A DNA stretch of 64,000 nt from Caecitellus pseudoparvulus. Lineage: Eukaryota; Bigyra: Bicosoecida. The stretch spans positions 434,001-498,000 of the forward strand of contig CBFFRQ010000062.1 of the NCBI GenBank assembly GCA_965644315.1, given 5' to 3'. The translations under genes were made by a program, and so were the position numbers. Shown here piece by piece: positions 1 to 11,100 of this stretch (position 1 is the stretch's first letter; every line of letters starts with the position of its first letter). The notes beneath the pieces were generated by a model that saw nothing but the letters and a program-made list of their open reading frames with translations, did not search any database and was not told where the DNA came from.

Positions 1-1612
1 CCGCCCTCCAGCGCCAGCACCGTGTCCCCAGCCAGCCCAGCCCCCGACGGGGCAGACCCCGGCGACGCCAGCTTCAGCCGCATGGCCACCTCCATCTTCA
101 GCTCCGTCTTGCTCAGCACCCATGTCGCGACGCAGCCGTCGGAGGAGATGGAGTAGAAGTGCGCGTCGGAGCCCAGCCCGCCCGTCTGCCACCGCACCTC
201 CCACACGGGGTCCGTGTGCTTGCCGGAGCGGACGTTGGACAGGAACAGGGGGGACGCCTCGGGGCGCCGGATATCGTACACGCGCACCGTGCCGTCGTAG
301 CAGCCCACTGCCAGGAGGGCGGGCTTGGTGGGGTGGAAGTCCAGGCACATGACGCCGCTCTCGACGGGGATGACCTTCTCAGGCCACGAGACGTTCTTCA
401 GGGACCACAGGTACACGAACCCCGCCCCCTGCTTCATGAAGTCGTAGCTGCCGTAGCCCACCGCGAACAGGTCGTTGTAGGCTGAGTTGACGGCGATGCT
501 AGTGACGTGCTTCTTCCGTGTGCGCGTGTCGCGGCCGTCCTTGCCGTCTGGGAACCGCCACAGCGGCAATAGGGTGCCCAGCGACCCCCTGAACTTGTCA
601 GACGCGTCGTGCCAGTAGCGGAAATCGGAGTAGATCTCGTCCTGTGCGTTCTGCGTCACCATGCGCTCCATGACCCGCAGCACCTGCGCACACTCCGCGC
701 CCTGCACCAAGTCCTGCCCCACCAGGCGTGGCTTGGCGGCCGGCAACTTGGCCTGGGCTGCTGCCCGGCCAGCGCTCTCTTGCTCCTCCTCGTACACCAT
801 CTGCTGGAACTTCACCATGTACGTGTCGTACAAGTCCCACTGGCTGAAGGAGCCCGCCAGGGAGCGCGTCTTCGGCGGCTGGGTGCTCACGCCACGAGAC
901 ACCTGCGCAGAGGTGTACGTCTGGGCGGCCCGCTCGGAGTAATTGAACTGGTTGCGGCCGCCGCTGTCCTCCAGCTCCAGCAGCTCGTCCAGGGACTTGC
1001 CCTGCTCACGTGCCTGCCGCTCCAAGTCCCGCCGCCGAGCTTGGATGGCCTCACGGATGGTCTTGTTCGTGTGCATCTGACTGGCAGCTTCGTCTGACTC
1101 CTGCGCAAGGGCGTGGCGGCAGGGCAGCGACGAGTGTAGCGGGTTGCACGACCTCTCATTGGGCCGGCACGCTAGCTACCCACCGTGTGCAGCACGGAGC
1201 CCTGCATGGCAAAGTGAAAGACGACGTGCTCCTCACTGCCACTGGGGATCTTCTTGTAATGGTTGTCCCCAAAAGAGTAGGACACCGTGCTCGTCGCAGC
1301 ATTCGGGTCCTTCGCGTACAGCATGCTGCAAAAGCAGAGCAGCGGCAGTGCCGAGCAAGCTGTGCCGCACCGCGAAGCTGCCCCCCTGCAAGCCCGCCTG
1401 AGGCACGCACCGAGAGATGTCTTCGTCCAGCTCCGCCTCTGTCAGCTCCAGAGCATCGTCTGGCACTGTCACAGTTGGCTCCTGAGCACGGGCGGCGTTT
1501 CGGCAGCGTTGCGGGGCGGCAATGTACGGCGCCCCCGACGCTGCCCACGCACGGGAATGTACATCTCATCCTCCACTGAACGACGCGCACCACGACGCCC
1601 CATGCCTGCCAT
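1..1612 (-). CDS. DNAI1: Axonemal outer-arm dynein intermediate chain 1 (DNAI1/IC1 type), 3' end outside window
   Basis: Outer dynein arm intermediate chain, a WD-repeat scaffold that holds dynein heavy chains on the doublet microtubule. Four exons can be read on the minus strand: 1612-1553, 1481-1411, 1325-1184 and 1100-1 (continuing off the edge). Introns are 71, 85 and 83 bp with GTGCGT/GTGGGT donors and CAG acceptors, and all phases agree. The 457 visible residues follow the family from its start: an LTEAEL segment, the VSYSFGD and HFAMQGSVLH block, ERAAQTY, a QWDLYDTY block, VMERMVTQN, then GTLLPLWRFP, LFAVGYGSYDFMKQ, SGVMCLDFHP and SGKHTDPVWEVRW at the first WD repeats. The start ATG gives a short basic N-terminus; nothing further upstream is needed. 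It faces the oxygenase gene across 270 bp. The match to DNAI1 is residue-level over the whole visible length, so identity is very likely. Confidence 0.93.
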
Positions 1613-1882
1613 GGCTTCCTTTCCAGTCGTGCCAGCTGCACGTTCCGGCCTGCCACTCGGCCTGCACGGTGAGGCTGGCAAGCACTGAAGCTGGCAGCAG
1701 CCTGGACTCCACGCACGCTGCACCAAGTCACCTGGGCAAAAATACAGCGGGCAGAGGAGCTGCTTGAGCGGGGTTTGGACAGAATACGATTTTTGTAGGC
1801 CGTCTGACTTGACCGCGGCCAGCAAGCAAGCAGCCGCAAGGCGTGCGGAAATCGGTCATGCAAACTCTCCCCCACATCTGCC
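1613..1882. promoter_or_regulatory. Short divergent intergenic region (putative bidirectional promoter)
   Basis: These 270 bp separate the start codons of the dynein intermediate chain (minus) and the cupin/JmjC gene (plus). Both promoters and 5' leaders must fit here, so shared control is possible. I see no clear TATA box or other named element. This is inference from layout only. Confidence 0.4.
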
Positions 1883-3469
1883 ATGGCCGATACCTCGCCA
1901 TGCACGCTCGAGGCCGCCGTGCAAGGGGGCCGTGATGCCACTATCCACGTGCAAGAATTGCCCCGGGGTTCGCTCCCTCGCTTGCTCCCGCACACGCCAC
2001 CCTTTCTTGCCTTGCCAAGCTCTGGCCCTGCCTCTGCCCTCCGTGGCTCAGCCGCTCTGCTCGCCTTGGCGGATGCGCTGGAGGCTGAGACGAGTGCGGA
2101 CGTCGCCGGGTGTTGTTCTCAAGGAGAGGACATGCCTGGCTCGCAGGGCCAGCAGGGCATGGTCCGGGTGCCGCTTGCGCCGTTTGCTGAGGCGCTGCGC
2201 CGAGCTGTCCAAGTTTGCGAGCCAGCTGCTGCTGCCTCACAGGCCCGCGGTGGGGACAAACGACAAAGACACGCGCACGGGAACAGTGCCGCATTCATCG
2301 GAGCTGCTGAAGGGGGCTTCCTGGGCTCGGGGTTGCGGCTGTATGTGGCACAGGCGTGCCTCGTAGCGGGCTCATCGCCGACGGCGCCCAGCGTGGAGCT
2401 GCCCTGCCTGGCCAGGGCCGTGCGAGTGGTGGAGAGCAGTGACTCCCCGAACGTGCAGCGTGACGGCGAAGTCCGCTTGCACAGTGTGAATCTGTGGGTG
2501 TCTCCCCACCCCACGCGCAGCGCGGCACACTACGACGACCACCACAATGTTCTGCAAGTCGTGAGCGGGCGCAAGCGTGTGTGGATGGCCCCGCCACACG
2601 CACTGCTGCATGCTGCACCATCTCCCGGCAAGAATCCAGCAGGTGGGCTGGCCACAGCGAGTCCCAACGTGTGGGGCACAGCTCAGCCACCAGGCTGGGT
2701 GGCGGCTTGGTCGGAGTCTTCGACTGACACAGCTCTGAGCGAAGATGCCAGAGGCACGTGCAGGCCATATGCATGGGAGAGCAACGGGAGGCAACCCGTA
2801 ACCTGTTTTCACGCGACGCTGCAGCCGGGGTCTTCTCTGTTCATCCCCAAAGGCTGGTGGCACTGCGTGCACTCCGATGCCGCAACAGCTGCTGTGAACG
2901 TGTGGTATGACCCCACACCAGCACAGCGCAGGAAAGACGCCCAACCAACCCCTCTGGACTCTGCCTTCACTTGCGTCAGGCATGGCGCTGCTGCGTTGTT
3001 GGAGGAGTGCTTGAAGCTTCAGCGGGCTGAACACCTCGCCAAGTGCACAGCGTTGGTGGCACAGCAACTCCCCGAACAGCAGCTCTGGCCAGCTGTGTGT
3101 GACGGTGGACAGCACACACGCCAGTGCTGCGATGTCGCTGCACTGGTCATGGGCGGGGTAGAGCCGCTGCTTGAAGTGCTGCTTGCACAGCCATCCGCCG
3201 CTGCGTTTCAACTCCTGCAACGTGTGTGCTGTGAAACGGCTGACGCGGTGGAAGCGGCCTTCAATGCGGTTCCTGCGCATGAATCTGACACTGCTGCTCG
3301 CATCCAACGCGCCCTTGTCCATGCAGCCCCAGCCTCGCCCTCGGGCGGTGCTACGAGCCGCTGCGCCGTGACGCTTCTGTGCGACAAGGCACAGCGTCAC
3401 CGGCAAGCAACACTCTCACAGGTTATAGCGGCTACCCTAGGTCTGCATCCTCCATCTGCAATGCATTGA
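1883..3469 (+). CDS. Cupin_8/JmjC-type 2-oxoglutarate and Fe(II)-dependent oxygenase
   Basis: A 528-residue single-exon protein. Residues about 195-345 form a JmjC/cupin-8 core: NLWVSPHPTRSAAHYDDHHN carries the H216-x-D218 metal pair, followed by VLQVVSGRKRVWMAPP, and then LFIPKGWWHCVHSD with the distal metal His327. These spacings fit the small JmjC hydroxylases (JMJD7, KDM8, HSPBAP1 and TYW5 relatives). Such enzymes hydroxylate proteins or tRNA using Fe(II) and 2-oxoglutarate; the substrate here cannot be told. The first 150 residues and the last 180 (helical, Ala/Gln-rich) match nothing I recognise. The first ATG was chosen because no upstream in-frame alternative fits the short divergent gap. 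It ends 39 bp from the end of the convergent PP2C gene, so the 3' UTRs probably overlap. Confidence 0.8.
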   Translation: MADTSPCTLEAAVQGGRDATIHVQELPRGSLPRLLPHTPPFLALPSSGPASALRGSAALLALADALEAETSADVAGCCSQGEDMPGSQGQQGMVRVPLAPFAEALRRAVQVCEPAAAASQARGGDKRQRHAHGNSAAFIGAAEGGFLGSGLRLYVAQACLVAGSSPTAPSVELPCLARAVRVVESSDSPNVQRDGEVRLHSVNLWVSPHPTRSAAHYDDHHNVLQVVSGRKRVWMAPPHALLHAAPSPGKNPAGGLATASPNVWGTAQPPGWVAAWSESSTDTALSEDARGTCRPYAWESNGRQPVTCFHATLQPGSSLFIPKGWWHCVHSDAATAAVNVWYDPTPAQRRKDAQPTPLDSAFTCVRHGAAALLEECLKLQRAEHLAKCTALVAQQLPEQQLWPAVCDGGQHTRQCCDVAALVMGGVEPLLEVLLAQPSAAAFQLLQRVCCETADAVEAAFNAVPAHESDTAARIQRALVHAAPASPSGGATSRCAVTLLCDKAQRHRQATLSQVIAATLGLHPPSAMH

Positions 3470-3508
3470 ACTTGAAATTCATGAGAAGCACACCACTACA
3501 CCTTGACG

Positions 3509-6337
3509 TCAGCGGCCCAGCACGGACATGCCGGCGGAGGCAGCCACACTGCGCCCTGCCCGGCGCCCGAAGCCGGCGGTCGCCGCACCCCCGACATTCA
3601 CAGGGGACACAGGGGGCTTGATCCTTCGCCCTGCACCAGATGTGTCCGTGGCAGCTGCCAAACCACTCCCACTCCGGTGCACTCGCATCCCACTCGTGCG
3701 CACCTTACCCGCAGCAGCGTCAGTAGCCCTGGCACCCGCACTGGGCGCAAGCGCTCTTGAAACTGCCGCTGACGTACTGCGGCTGCGTCCATGCCCACCC
3801 CCACTGCCTGCCCATGGCGCACTCAGCGCCTCAAACGCTGCAGAAGCAGCGGTGGAGGGCGTGGCGTCAGCGCCCTTGCCTGTGGATCCACGTCGCGCAG
3901 AGCGGCGACCAGCGCGCCGTCCACTGCCCACGGTGGACCCCGACCCTGCACTTGCACCCACAGTTGCGAGGATGGACTCGGAGGCTGAGCTGCGCATGCT
4001 CAAGCCCGATGCCGCGCTGAGCTGGGGTTGGATGGGGCTGTGCGCGCGCCGTGCAGCACGCCGCCCGGCCGTGAGGCGCCCCAACCCACTCCGCTGCGAG
4101 GACGAGCTCGTGTGCGCAGAACCAGCCAGAAGAGCTGACAGGGCGTCGTGAGCCGAGTCTACTGCTGCGGCGGCCTGTGGCTCAGGCGCTCCGCCGCTCG
4201 CCACCGCAGGTGCATCACTTGTCTTTGGGCCAGATTGCACCCCTGCTGGGTCATGCGCACCCCAACTCGCCTTGGCGTCGAGAAGTGCCGATGCAGCTGT
4301 GGATGCTCCCTCTTGCGCCGGGGCTCGGTGGAAGGGGGCGCCCGAGATCACAGCGGACGCTGCACACATCGGAGCTGTGCGCCGGGAGGCAGCCTTTCGG
4401 GTGGGGTCGCCGGAAGGTGCGGGTCCAGCGGAGGGGGCGCTGCTTTGCGTCTGGACAATCTGGGGAGCTGGTTGGCTGACTTCTGCTGCTTGTGGTGGGG
4501 CTGAGAGCTTGGTGCTGCTGGCACCCGTTCCGTTCGCACAAGCAGCGATCGCCTCAGCGGACAGCATCGCAGGTGGTCCCTTGCGCAGCCCCTGCGAAAG
4601 GTGCACTCCTGCCAGTAATTTCACGACCACTGACACATTGTCTGCACTACCCTTTCCGAGGGCCGCTGCCGTCAGAGTTTCGGCGGCGTTTTCTGCGGCG
4701 ATTTCGCCGTCGCCGCCGTCGGCCAGATCTTGCACGAGGGACTCACGCACGATGCGCACGGCGTCACTGTTGCTGAGGACATCCCACACTCCATCACACG
4801 CCACGATGACGAACTCGGCTTCCGGGCCCAATGCCACGACACTCAGCTCCGGAGTGGGAGTCACGAGCAGGTCGTCTGAGTCGCTGTGCTTCAGACCAGC
4901 GTCGCCCAAGGCCCGCGTCACAGCCAGACGGCCCTGTACTCTGCCCTGCAACACAACGCCTCCAGAACACATGATGCGAGCTCGCTCATCAGGCCTGGTG
5001 GAGGTCTTGTGGTCTCGCGTCAACTCCACGGCAACCTGCGAACCCAAGCCCCCCTCCTGCCCTGGCACCAGCAAACTCAGCACAGCACGGCTGTCACCGA
5101 CGTGGGCGACAGTGAGCGAACCAGCAGGGCCCCGTGGGGGGGTCCATGCGTCTGGAAAGGCGGGCGGCATGATGACTCGGCCGACTTGCAGGTGACTCCC
5201 GCCGTCCCCGCCAAGCTTTAGACTCCCCACCAGCCCTTCCACATCCGCCACCGCGCCGCCCCCTGGCGTGGGGTCATGCACCACGAGGCAAGCTGTGGCG
5301 CCACTGTTCTCCTTTCGGGCCACGCTCCGTGTCAGGGCGCGGGTGAAGGAGGGCAGCCCAGGAGAGGCGCTGTCCCCAAACCCCCCCCGGGCACTGCCGC
5401 CTCCTGGTGAGCTGGGCGAGGGCGTCGCAGACCCCAGCCCCGCCAGCTGAAACGCAGCAGAACCGACGCCGCCCCCTCCGCTCCCAGCTCCAGCTGGGCG
5501 ACTGGACACGAACGCCATGAAGGCCAGGTCAGTTGCGGGCAGTAGCTCCAGCAGCTTGCTCGGCGTGTGTAGGGTGGTGGGGTCCACGCGGGCCAAGTGT
5601 TCTTCGATGTACGAGGCGCAGAACTCAGCGGCTGTGCGGCCGCCGTGGCCGTCAAAGACGCCGCTGATGGTGGTGGAGGCGGGTGTTCCACCTGGAGTCA
5701 CAGCTCGCGAGGGCCCGCCACTGAACAGCGCGTCCAGGCCAAAGGTGTCCCCAGGCTGGAAGCCGCGGGACAAATGCCCCACCCCCCTCGAGCACAGCAC
5801 TACGTCCTCCATGGACGGCCGCATGCCTTGCTTTTCGCAAGAGCCCGCACAGTGCGCGCCGGCGGGGTTTTGGGCGGCGGACTGAGGGGGGGAGCCTGAC
5901 GCGGCCACCCCTCGCACCTGCAGCACCGTCACAGGACACCCCTCGTCCGCCTCCAGCGCCAGAGCCAGGGCAAAGAGCAGGTCCGTGACGGTGCACAAGC
6001 GAGACCAGCCAAGCCCCCCCCGCCCAGCAGAGAACAGCGGCAGCGTGGGCTGGCCCTTGGTGTTGAAGGGCAGGCCACGCGCGCCAGCTGACGAGGCAAA
6101 CGCCGGTGTCAGGCACGCCACGCCAGGCGGCACGGCGGGGAAGGACATGGAAAAGGTGAGGCGGAACTGTACAGGTGCGTGGGTGGCCACGAGCGAGTGC
6201 CGCCCTGGCACGTGTGCCACCTGCACCACCACGCTTTGCACGGAGAGCAAGTCACTGTCCAGCGCAGGAATGGCGAAGCCAGGCGGCAGGGTGAGGGAGG
6301 AGAGGTCCTGAACCTTTCGACTGGTCCCTCCTGCCAT
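3509..6337 (-). CDS. PP2C-family Ser/Thr protein phosphatase with long low-complexity tail
   Basis: A 942-residue, single-exon metal-dependent phosphatase (PPM family). Motifs in order: RPSMED (about 173-178), GVFDGHGG with the metal-binding Asp (about 226-233), SGATACLVVHD, LTVAHVGDSRAVLS, LTRDHKTSTRPDERARI, LAVTRALGD, VIVACDGVWDVLSN (Asp of the second metal site) and GSADNVSVVV. The metal-coordinating acidic residues look intact, so it is probably active. A Ser/Gly/Pro-rich insert splits the catalytic domain between about residues 285 and 350. Residues 1-165 are a separate N-terminal region I cannot assign. From about 620 to the end the protein is Ala/Ser/Gly/Arg-rich and probably disordered, with repeated GRRAGRR- and RRSARRG-like basic runs. 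Substrate and location are unknown. The gene converges on the oxygenase gene. Confidence 0.88.
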   Translation of the reverse strand: MAGGTSRKVQDLSSLTLPPGFAIPALDSDLLSVQSVVVQVAHVPGRHSLVATHAPVQFRLTFSMSFPAVPPGVACLTPAFASSAGARGLPFNTKGQPTLPLFSAGRGGLGWSRLCTVTDLLFALALALEADEGCPVTVLQVRGVAASGSPPQSAAQNPAGAHCAGSCEKQGMRPSMEDVVLCSRGVGHLSRGFQPGDTFGLDALFSGGPSRAVTPGGTPASTTISGVFDGHGGRTAAEFCASYIEEHLARVDPTTLHTPSKLLELLPATDLAFMAFVSSRPAGAGSGGGGVGSAAFQLAGLGSATPSPSSPGGGSARGGFGDSASPGLPSFTRALTRSVARKENSGATACLVVHDPTPGGGAVADVEGLVGSLKLGGDGGSHLQVGRVIMPPAFPDAWTPPRGPAGSLTVAHVGDSRAVLSLLVPGQEGGLGSQVAVELTRDHKTSTRPDERARIMCSGGVVLQGRVQGRLAVTRALGDAGLKHSDSDDLLVTPTPELSVVALGPEAEFVIVACDGVWDVLSNSDAVRIVRESLVQDLADGGDGEIAAENAAETLTAAALGKGSADNVSVVVKLLAGVHLSQGLRKGPPAMLSAEAIAACANGTGASSTKLSAPPQAAEVSQPAPQIVQTQSSAPSAGPAPSGDPTRKAASRRTAPMCAASAVISGAPFHRAPAQEGASTAASALLDAKASWGAHDPAGVQSGPKTSDAPAVASGGAPEPQAAAAVDSAHDALSALLAGSAHTSSSSQRSGLGRLTAGRRAARRAHSPIQPQLSAASGLSMRSSASESILATVGASAGSGSTVGSGRRAGRRSARRGSTGKGADATPSTAASAAFEALSAPWAGSGGGHGRSRSTSAAVSRALAPSAGARATDAAAGKVRTSGMRVHRSGSGLAAATDTSGAGRRIKPPVSPVNVGGAATAGFGRRAGRSVAASAGMSVLGR

Positions 6338-7085
6338 GCTGAGCGGCCGCCTTGAAAAGGTGGACCTCCAACGTTCGTTTACGTGCTCGCGACAGGCGGT
6401 TTCTTGCCCCTTGCAACCACCCCTCTGATTCCTGGAAGTGCAGCCGCCTAGGAACGTTCAGCAGAAACACCGCCACGCCACCACATGAAACACGCAATGC
6501 ACTGCGGGCTTGCCTTGCTGCTCTCAACTTCCTGCAGCAGGGTCGAGTTCCTGATTGGGGTTGCTGTCGGGCTGCGGAAATTGCCCTGACGACCGCTGCT
6601 CCGTGCACCAAAGCACGTGAAGCGCAGCGCCTGAAGCAGAGAAACATGACCAGGACGATGCCAATCAGTGTTCGTTTTGAAGTGCATATACTTCTGCATT
6701 GCGCAGAGCAGGCAAATGCATGTACGTCCCCGGCAGTCCAGTGGAGCAGTCACACAGCACCAGTGGATACCTGCCATAAAATCCCGACGCAATGCATCGA
6801 TACAAGCCTTGCCCCAATAAGGCACCGGTACCGGAGAAGGCAGACTCTGTGTCCTTGCCCAGTTCCCTTCCTGTGCTCCGAGAGGCACTTCCTCGCCACG
6901 TGCTCTCTGCCGCACTGCAACGCAGTCAAACAGCACAAGCACGTCCACCAACGCCACGAGCCCCGCTCAGCCACAGCCCGTGCGCGAACAACCAGCCCTT
7001 CGTGTCTTCTCTCGCCTACCGGCCAATTGTCTGGGCCAAGGGGGTGCCAAGGCCACCACACCTGTTCGCATGCCCATGCGCTGGT
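6338..7085. other. Intergenic region without a supported gene
   Basis: About 750 bp between the start of the PP2C gene and the stop of the TFIIS-N-domain gene, both on the minus strand. Open frames exist on both strands but have no recognisable domain and look like GC-driven chance frames. It should hold the 3' UTR of the upstream gene and the PP2C promoter and leader. Confidence 0.5.
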
Positions 7086-7924
7086 TCAAGTGGACAGATC
7101 CGACAGACTCAGCTCAGCCTCAGACGAAGACGAGCCACCTGCCGCAGAAGCAGCCATGCTTGCGCGTCGCGCACTGTGGGCAGCAAACGCAGCCGCCGAG
7201 TCACTCTGCGAAGCACGGGTTTGCAAGAGAGTCTGCCTCAGACCGCTGCGTGGCTTGGAAGCCTGCCGCCGGGGCAGTGGCCCAGCAGTGGTGGCAGCCC
7301 CGTGCAAGTGCTTGTCGGAATCGAAACCGGCGCCAAACTTGCTCTGCACTGCCGGCACACCAGCTCGCCGCAACTCCCTCACACGCTCCATGCGTTGGAA
7401 GGGAGTCACTCCGGGGACGAAGTCAGCGGCATCTGCAAGGGCCTCCCGCACACGGCGTGCCTTGAGCTTCCGCTGGCCACTGCGTGCGATCTCCTTCCAC
7501 GCCTGCACGCAAGCATCTGCCTGGCGCTTTGCTGTTGCTGCTTCGTCACCCGGCATCCGCTTCAAAGCCTTGGCTGCTCCCGACATGGCACGGCCGATGT
7601 GCGTGCTGCTCAGGGTCTCGAGGTGCATCTTCATGGAACACAATCGCGAGATTGCGCTGGCCATCTCCGCCACATCGCCCTGCAAAAGGGACAAACACTG
7701 CCGTCTGGACTGGCGTTTCAGGAGCGTTTCACTGTCCTCACTTGCACAGTCGCGCTCTTCAGCGCATCCCGGAGGCGCACGAAGGATCCCACCTGCACGA
7801 CGCCACACATACTGGATATGCGAGCCTGCGTACTCCTCCTTCGCTTCGTCCCTTTCGACATGCGTGCCGTGGCACTCTGTAGCGCGTCAGAACCTGCAGC
7901 CTGGCCTCCTCCGCCAGCCTCCAT
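7086..7924 (-). CDS. TFIIS N-terminal (LW) domain protein
   Basis: Two exons (7924-7742 and 7679-7086) with a 62-bp intron (GTGAGG donor, TTTTGCAG acceptor, phase 0) give a 258-residue protein. Joining them restores a TFIIS N-terminal helical bundle at about residues 45-130: FVRLRDALKSATVQ, then ISRLCSMKMHLETLSSTHIG, RAMSGAAKALKR and CVQAWKEIA. The LETLSSTHIGR and QAWKEI signatures are typical of TFIIS, Elongin A, Med26 and IWS1, where the domain docks onto disordered motifs in transcription elongation factors. The remainder is basic, then Ser/Ala-rich and acidic at the end. There is no TFIIS zinc ribbon, so this is a stand-alone LW protein rather than TFIIS itself. A nuclear role in RNA polymerase II elongation is inferred. 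An in-frame TGA lies just upstream of the chosen ATG. Confidence 0.75.
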
Positions 7925-8152
7925 CGCGAAAGCTACTCAATCCTACCGGACACATCAAGCAGAAAAATACCACAAATACGATTCGTGGTCAAAGCGGCCT
8001 TGCACATCACAATTGCATTTGCTTGAATCGTGCTGCTGTGCCTACGCGCCACAAAGGGCAGCTGCCGGATGACAGCCTCCGGACCCACAAGCAACGACAC
8101 CCCGGCAGGATCGAGTGGAAAGTCACATCACTGCACCGTCGCCATGCGTCCA

Positions 8153-11100
8153 CTACTCAAAAGCCACCACTACAGCCAAGCCATGCTTCTCCTTCCCCTT
8201 GTACGCCCCCCATATGCCATCAAACCACTCACCTTCTCCATAGTCGTACAAACAGACCAGATGCCCAGGAACATGCGTCTTGATGTGCGCATCGATTGCA
8301 GCCCCATCTGCGTCTGCTGCCACGTCAAATGGAACCGCATGCACTGGCACCTCGCCGGTGTACGCCTGCAAGTTGGCGTCGTGCAAGGTTGTGTCGAAGG
8401 GAAAGCCTTCCTCAGTCGGCACCTTGTACACACGCAGAATGGGAACTGCGCTCACGTACACTCTGCAAGTACCACTCCACACGTGGCCCAGGACGGCTGG
8501 CAAGAACGCGTGCTGGTTGCGGGCAGCGATGGGTTCCCAGCCTCCGTTCAAGTCTTCATGGGCGACCACGACGTGCTGCCCCATGCCCAGCCCTCGGACC
8601 ACACGCAACAGCGCAGAACCAGACATCTCGCCAGCCTCGTCACAGACGTCGGCAAAGGGCACCTCCTCCACACGCGCTTCGAAGAGCCCGGGAGTCAACC
8701 ACGGTTGTGGGGTCTCATCTTGCACAAGCTCTGAAACGGTGAAAGTGGGCTGCGGGCAGCACGATGACGTGTCGCGCAAGGCAAGCACCAAGTTCGTCAA
8801 GCCAGCCAACGCGGCTCCGTTGTCGTCAGGCAATACTTGCCATTGGTCGTACCCGTCAGCGCGGAAGACGGCATCAACGAAGGAGTTGCCCTGGATGTCA
8901 GCCAGCGACCATCCGAGACACTCCGCCACCCTCGCCAAAAGCGGTGTTGAATCGCTAGCTGCAATGTCCCAATCGCAACGCTTCACATCATCACCCACCG
9001 GAACAAAGTCTGCGCTGCTGGCTGTGCCACTTTCGACAGACGTGGCATTCGGCTGCAGGTGCTGGACGTGGACTGACAGCGTCACCTTGGCCGGCGGCAG
9101 AGCTGCAGGCGGCTGCAGCAGAAGCTGGTCGCCCCACATCGGACCGTCTGGGTCAGAGCACAGTGCCAAGAACGCCCTGTGTTCAAGGAGCGCCCCATTT
9201 AGCTGCTTCAACTCAGCAATGACATTTTCAACGTCAACTGGCTTGCACAAGGTGTGCATGCTTGTCAATGCATCGCGAGCTTTGGAAGTGACTTTGCCAA
9301 TTCGAGAGGAAAGATTGTCCACAAAACCTTGCAAACCGTCCGAGTCAGGTGCACCGCCCGTTGGTGTGCAAGTTTGAAAGAAGCGGCAAGCATCAGCATC
9401 CAGCACTTTTGCACTCTTCACTGCCTCTCTTCCTTGCGTAACCGCTTCTTCGGCAGGATCAACGGTGCTAGGGACAGGGCCATCGGGGTGAATGGGCAAG
9501 ATCGGTCCGTCATCATCCGAATCAACGATGTCATCCGGAAGGGCTGGGGGATCGGTGATTCGGTTCGATGTTGAAGGGACATCGATGTCGCTTTGCGTGT
9601 CATCATCCGTCTCCAAACCAACAGGAGGCAGATCTTTCGTTTCTGAATCCACACTGCTCAGTTCGTCTTTCTTGAGGAACAGGACTCGGACACGGTACAT
9701 GCCAGCCACATTGGTGTCCTGCTGTGACAGCTGTGCGTTTCGCTTTGCTTGAGCTCGGGAGGCAGTCTGCATCAACTGGAACAGCCTGCCCTCAGCACGC
9801 CTGAGCTCCCGCATCAGCGAGGGCACGTGCAACAGCTGCAGTGGCTGATCGCCCGCGCCAGCATCTGTGCTGAACAACTTCAAGCAGAAGGTCCCTAATG
9901 TGTCGTCTTGCAAATCTCCCAGCCATCCCTTGATACCGTCTTGGGCTTCCAGGAACTCAAGCGGCGAGTTCTTTTGCATGTCCTTGGCCACTCGCTCCAA
10001 TGCTCCCAACAAGGAAGTGAGGCACTGCAATGTGACATTGATAGAGTCCGTGCTGCCATGTGCTGCCTCCACTTCACAGTCCTCCAAGCCTTGGCGGATC
10101 ACTCTTTGCACATTTGCGGGAAGTGGTTCACCGCTTAAGTCTGCTTCCTGCTTCCCTGGGACATCGGTCTTGTCAACAATCACTGGAAGCATCTCGATGC
10201 TGCTTCCCTTCAGATGATCGAAGGCAGGGTTCCACCGCTTCCCCCGTGTCGGACCCTGGCTGTCCATCAGGACTTGCAGCGTTGGCAGCGTGTCTCCACC
10301 CACTTCTGCTCGTGCAAGGTGCAGGAGTTCCTCAAGCTGGGCCACGAACTCCTTCTTTGTGATCCCTTTGCTCTGTCTTGCGATTATCTTCAGCACACGT
10401 CTGCCAAGTGATGGTTCTTCCTGTGTGCCCTGCTCTGCTGCTTGACCCTCTCCTCGAGCACGCTCCCGCCAGGCTTTCACATCCTCCCGCAGCAGCCGCG
10501 CCAGATTCCTGAGCTGTGACGTTCCTGGCTGAGCAGAGAGTGCAGGCACGCTTACGCCAGGGGTTTGAGCAGGGCTTGTACTCTCACGTGCTGCTCCACC
10601 AGTCTCTGGAATGCTGGGCAGCTCGAGTACCGACTCTTGGACTTCCTTGCGAGTCTGCAACGGCTTGTCGTCAGCTGGAAAATTCAGAGTTGCTCGTCCG
10701 GCAAGCGTGAAGGGGAAAAGCAGGTGGGCCAATTGTGTCGGGCGGAGATCGAACTTGCTGCGTGGCATGGGCGGCAACTTCATGTTCTGCCCGCGCTTGT
10801 ATCCCGGCGGCAGAAAGCGCTCCATCGCGAGTTCGCCCACTTTTGGCATTGGCAGCAGGTTTTGGGAAAAACGATACTTCTTACCACAGCCTCCCGTCTT
10901 GCCCCCTGCACGCCGCTGAGCTTCCTGTCGCCTCGCAATGTCGTCACTCGTCTCCTCTGTGTTGCGACCGCAGCGCGCAATGTCACAGCCTCCGCTCTGC
11001 GCCGCGAGTCTCCCGCAGTGAGGGCAAATGCTCGTCTTAATGCTGTACATCAGCATTTGCTGCTGCCACGCGGACGCCTCAACTGCTGCTGCCAGGGAGT

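Noticed and set aside
2372-3406. 344-codon minus-strand frame opposite the cupin/JmjC gene
   Set aside because: The plus strand carries a clear domain with intact metal ligands; the antisense frame has no recognisable content and is expected from GC-rich codon use.
6352-8283. Long plus-strand open frame of about 640 codons
   Set aside because: It lies opposite the TFIIS-domain gene and crosses its intron and the intergenic gaps. Composition is unnatural (many Cys, His, Arg, Pro) and no domain is visible.
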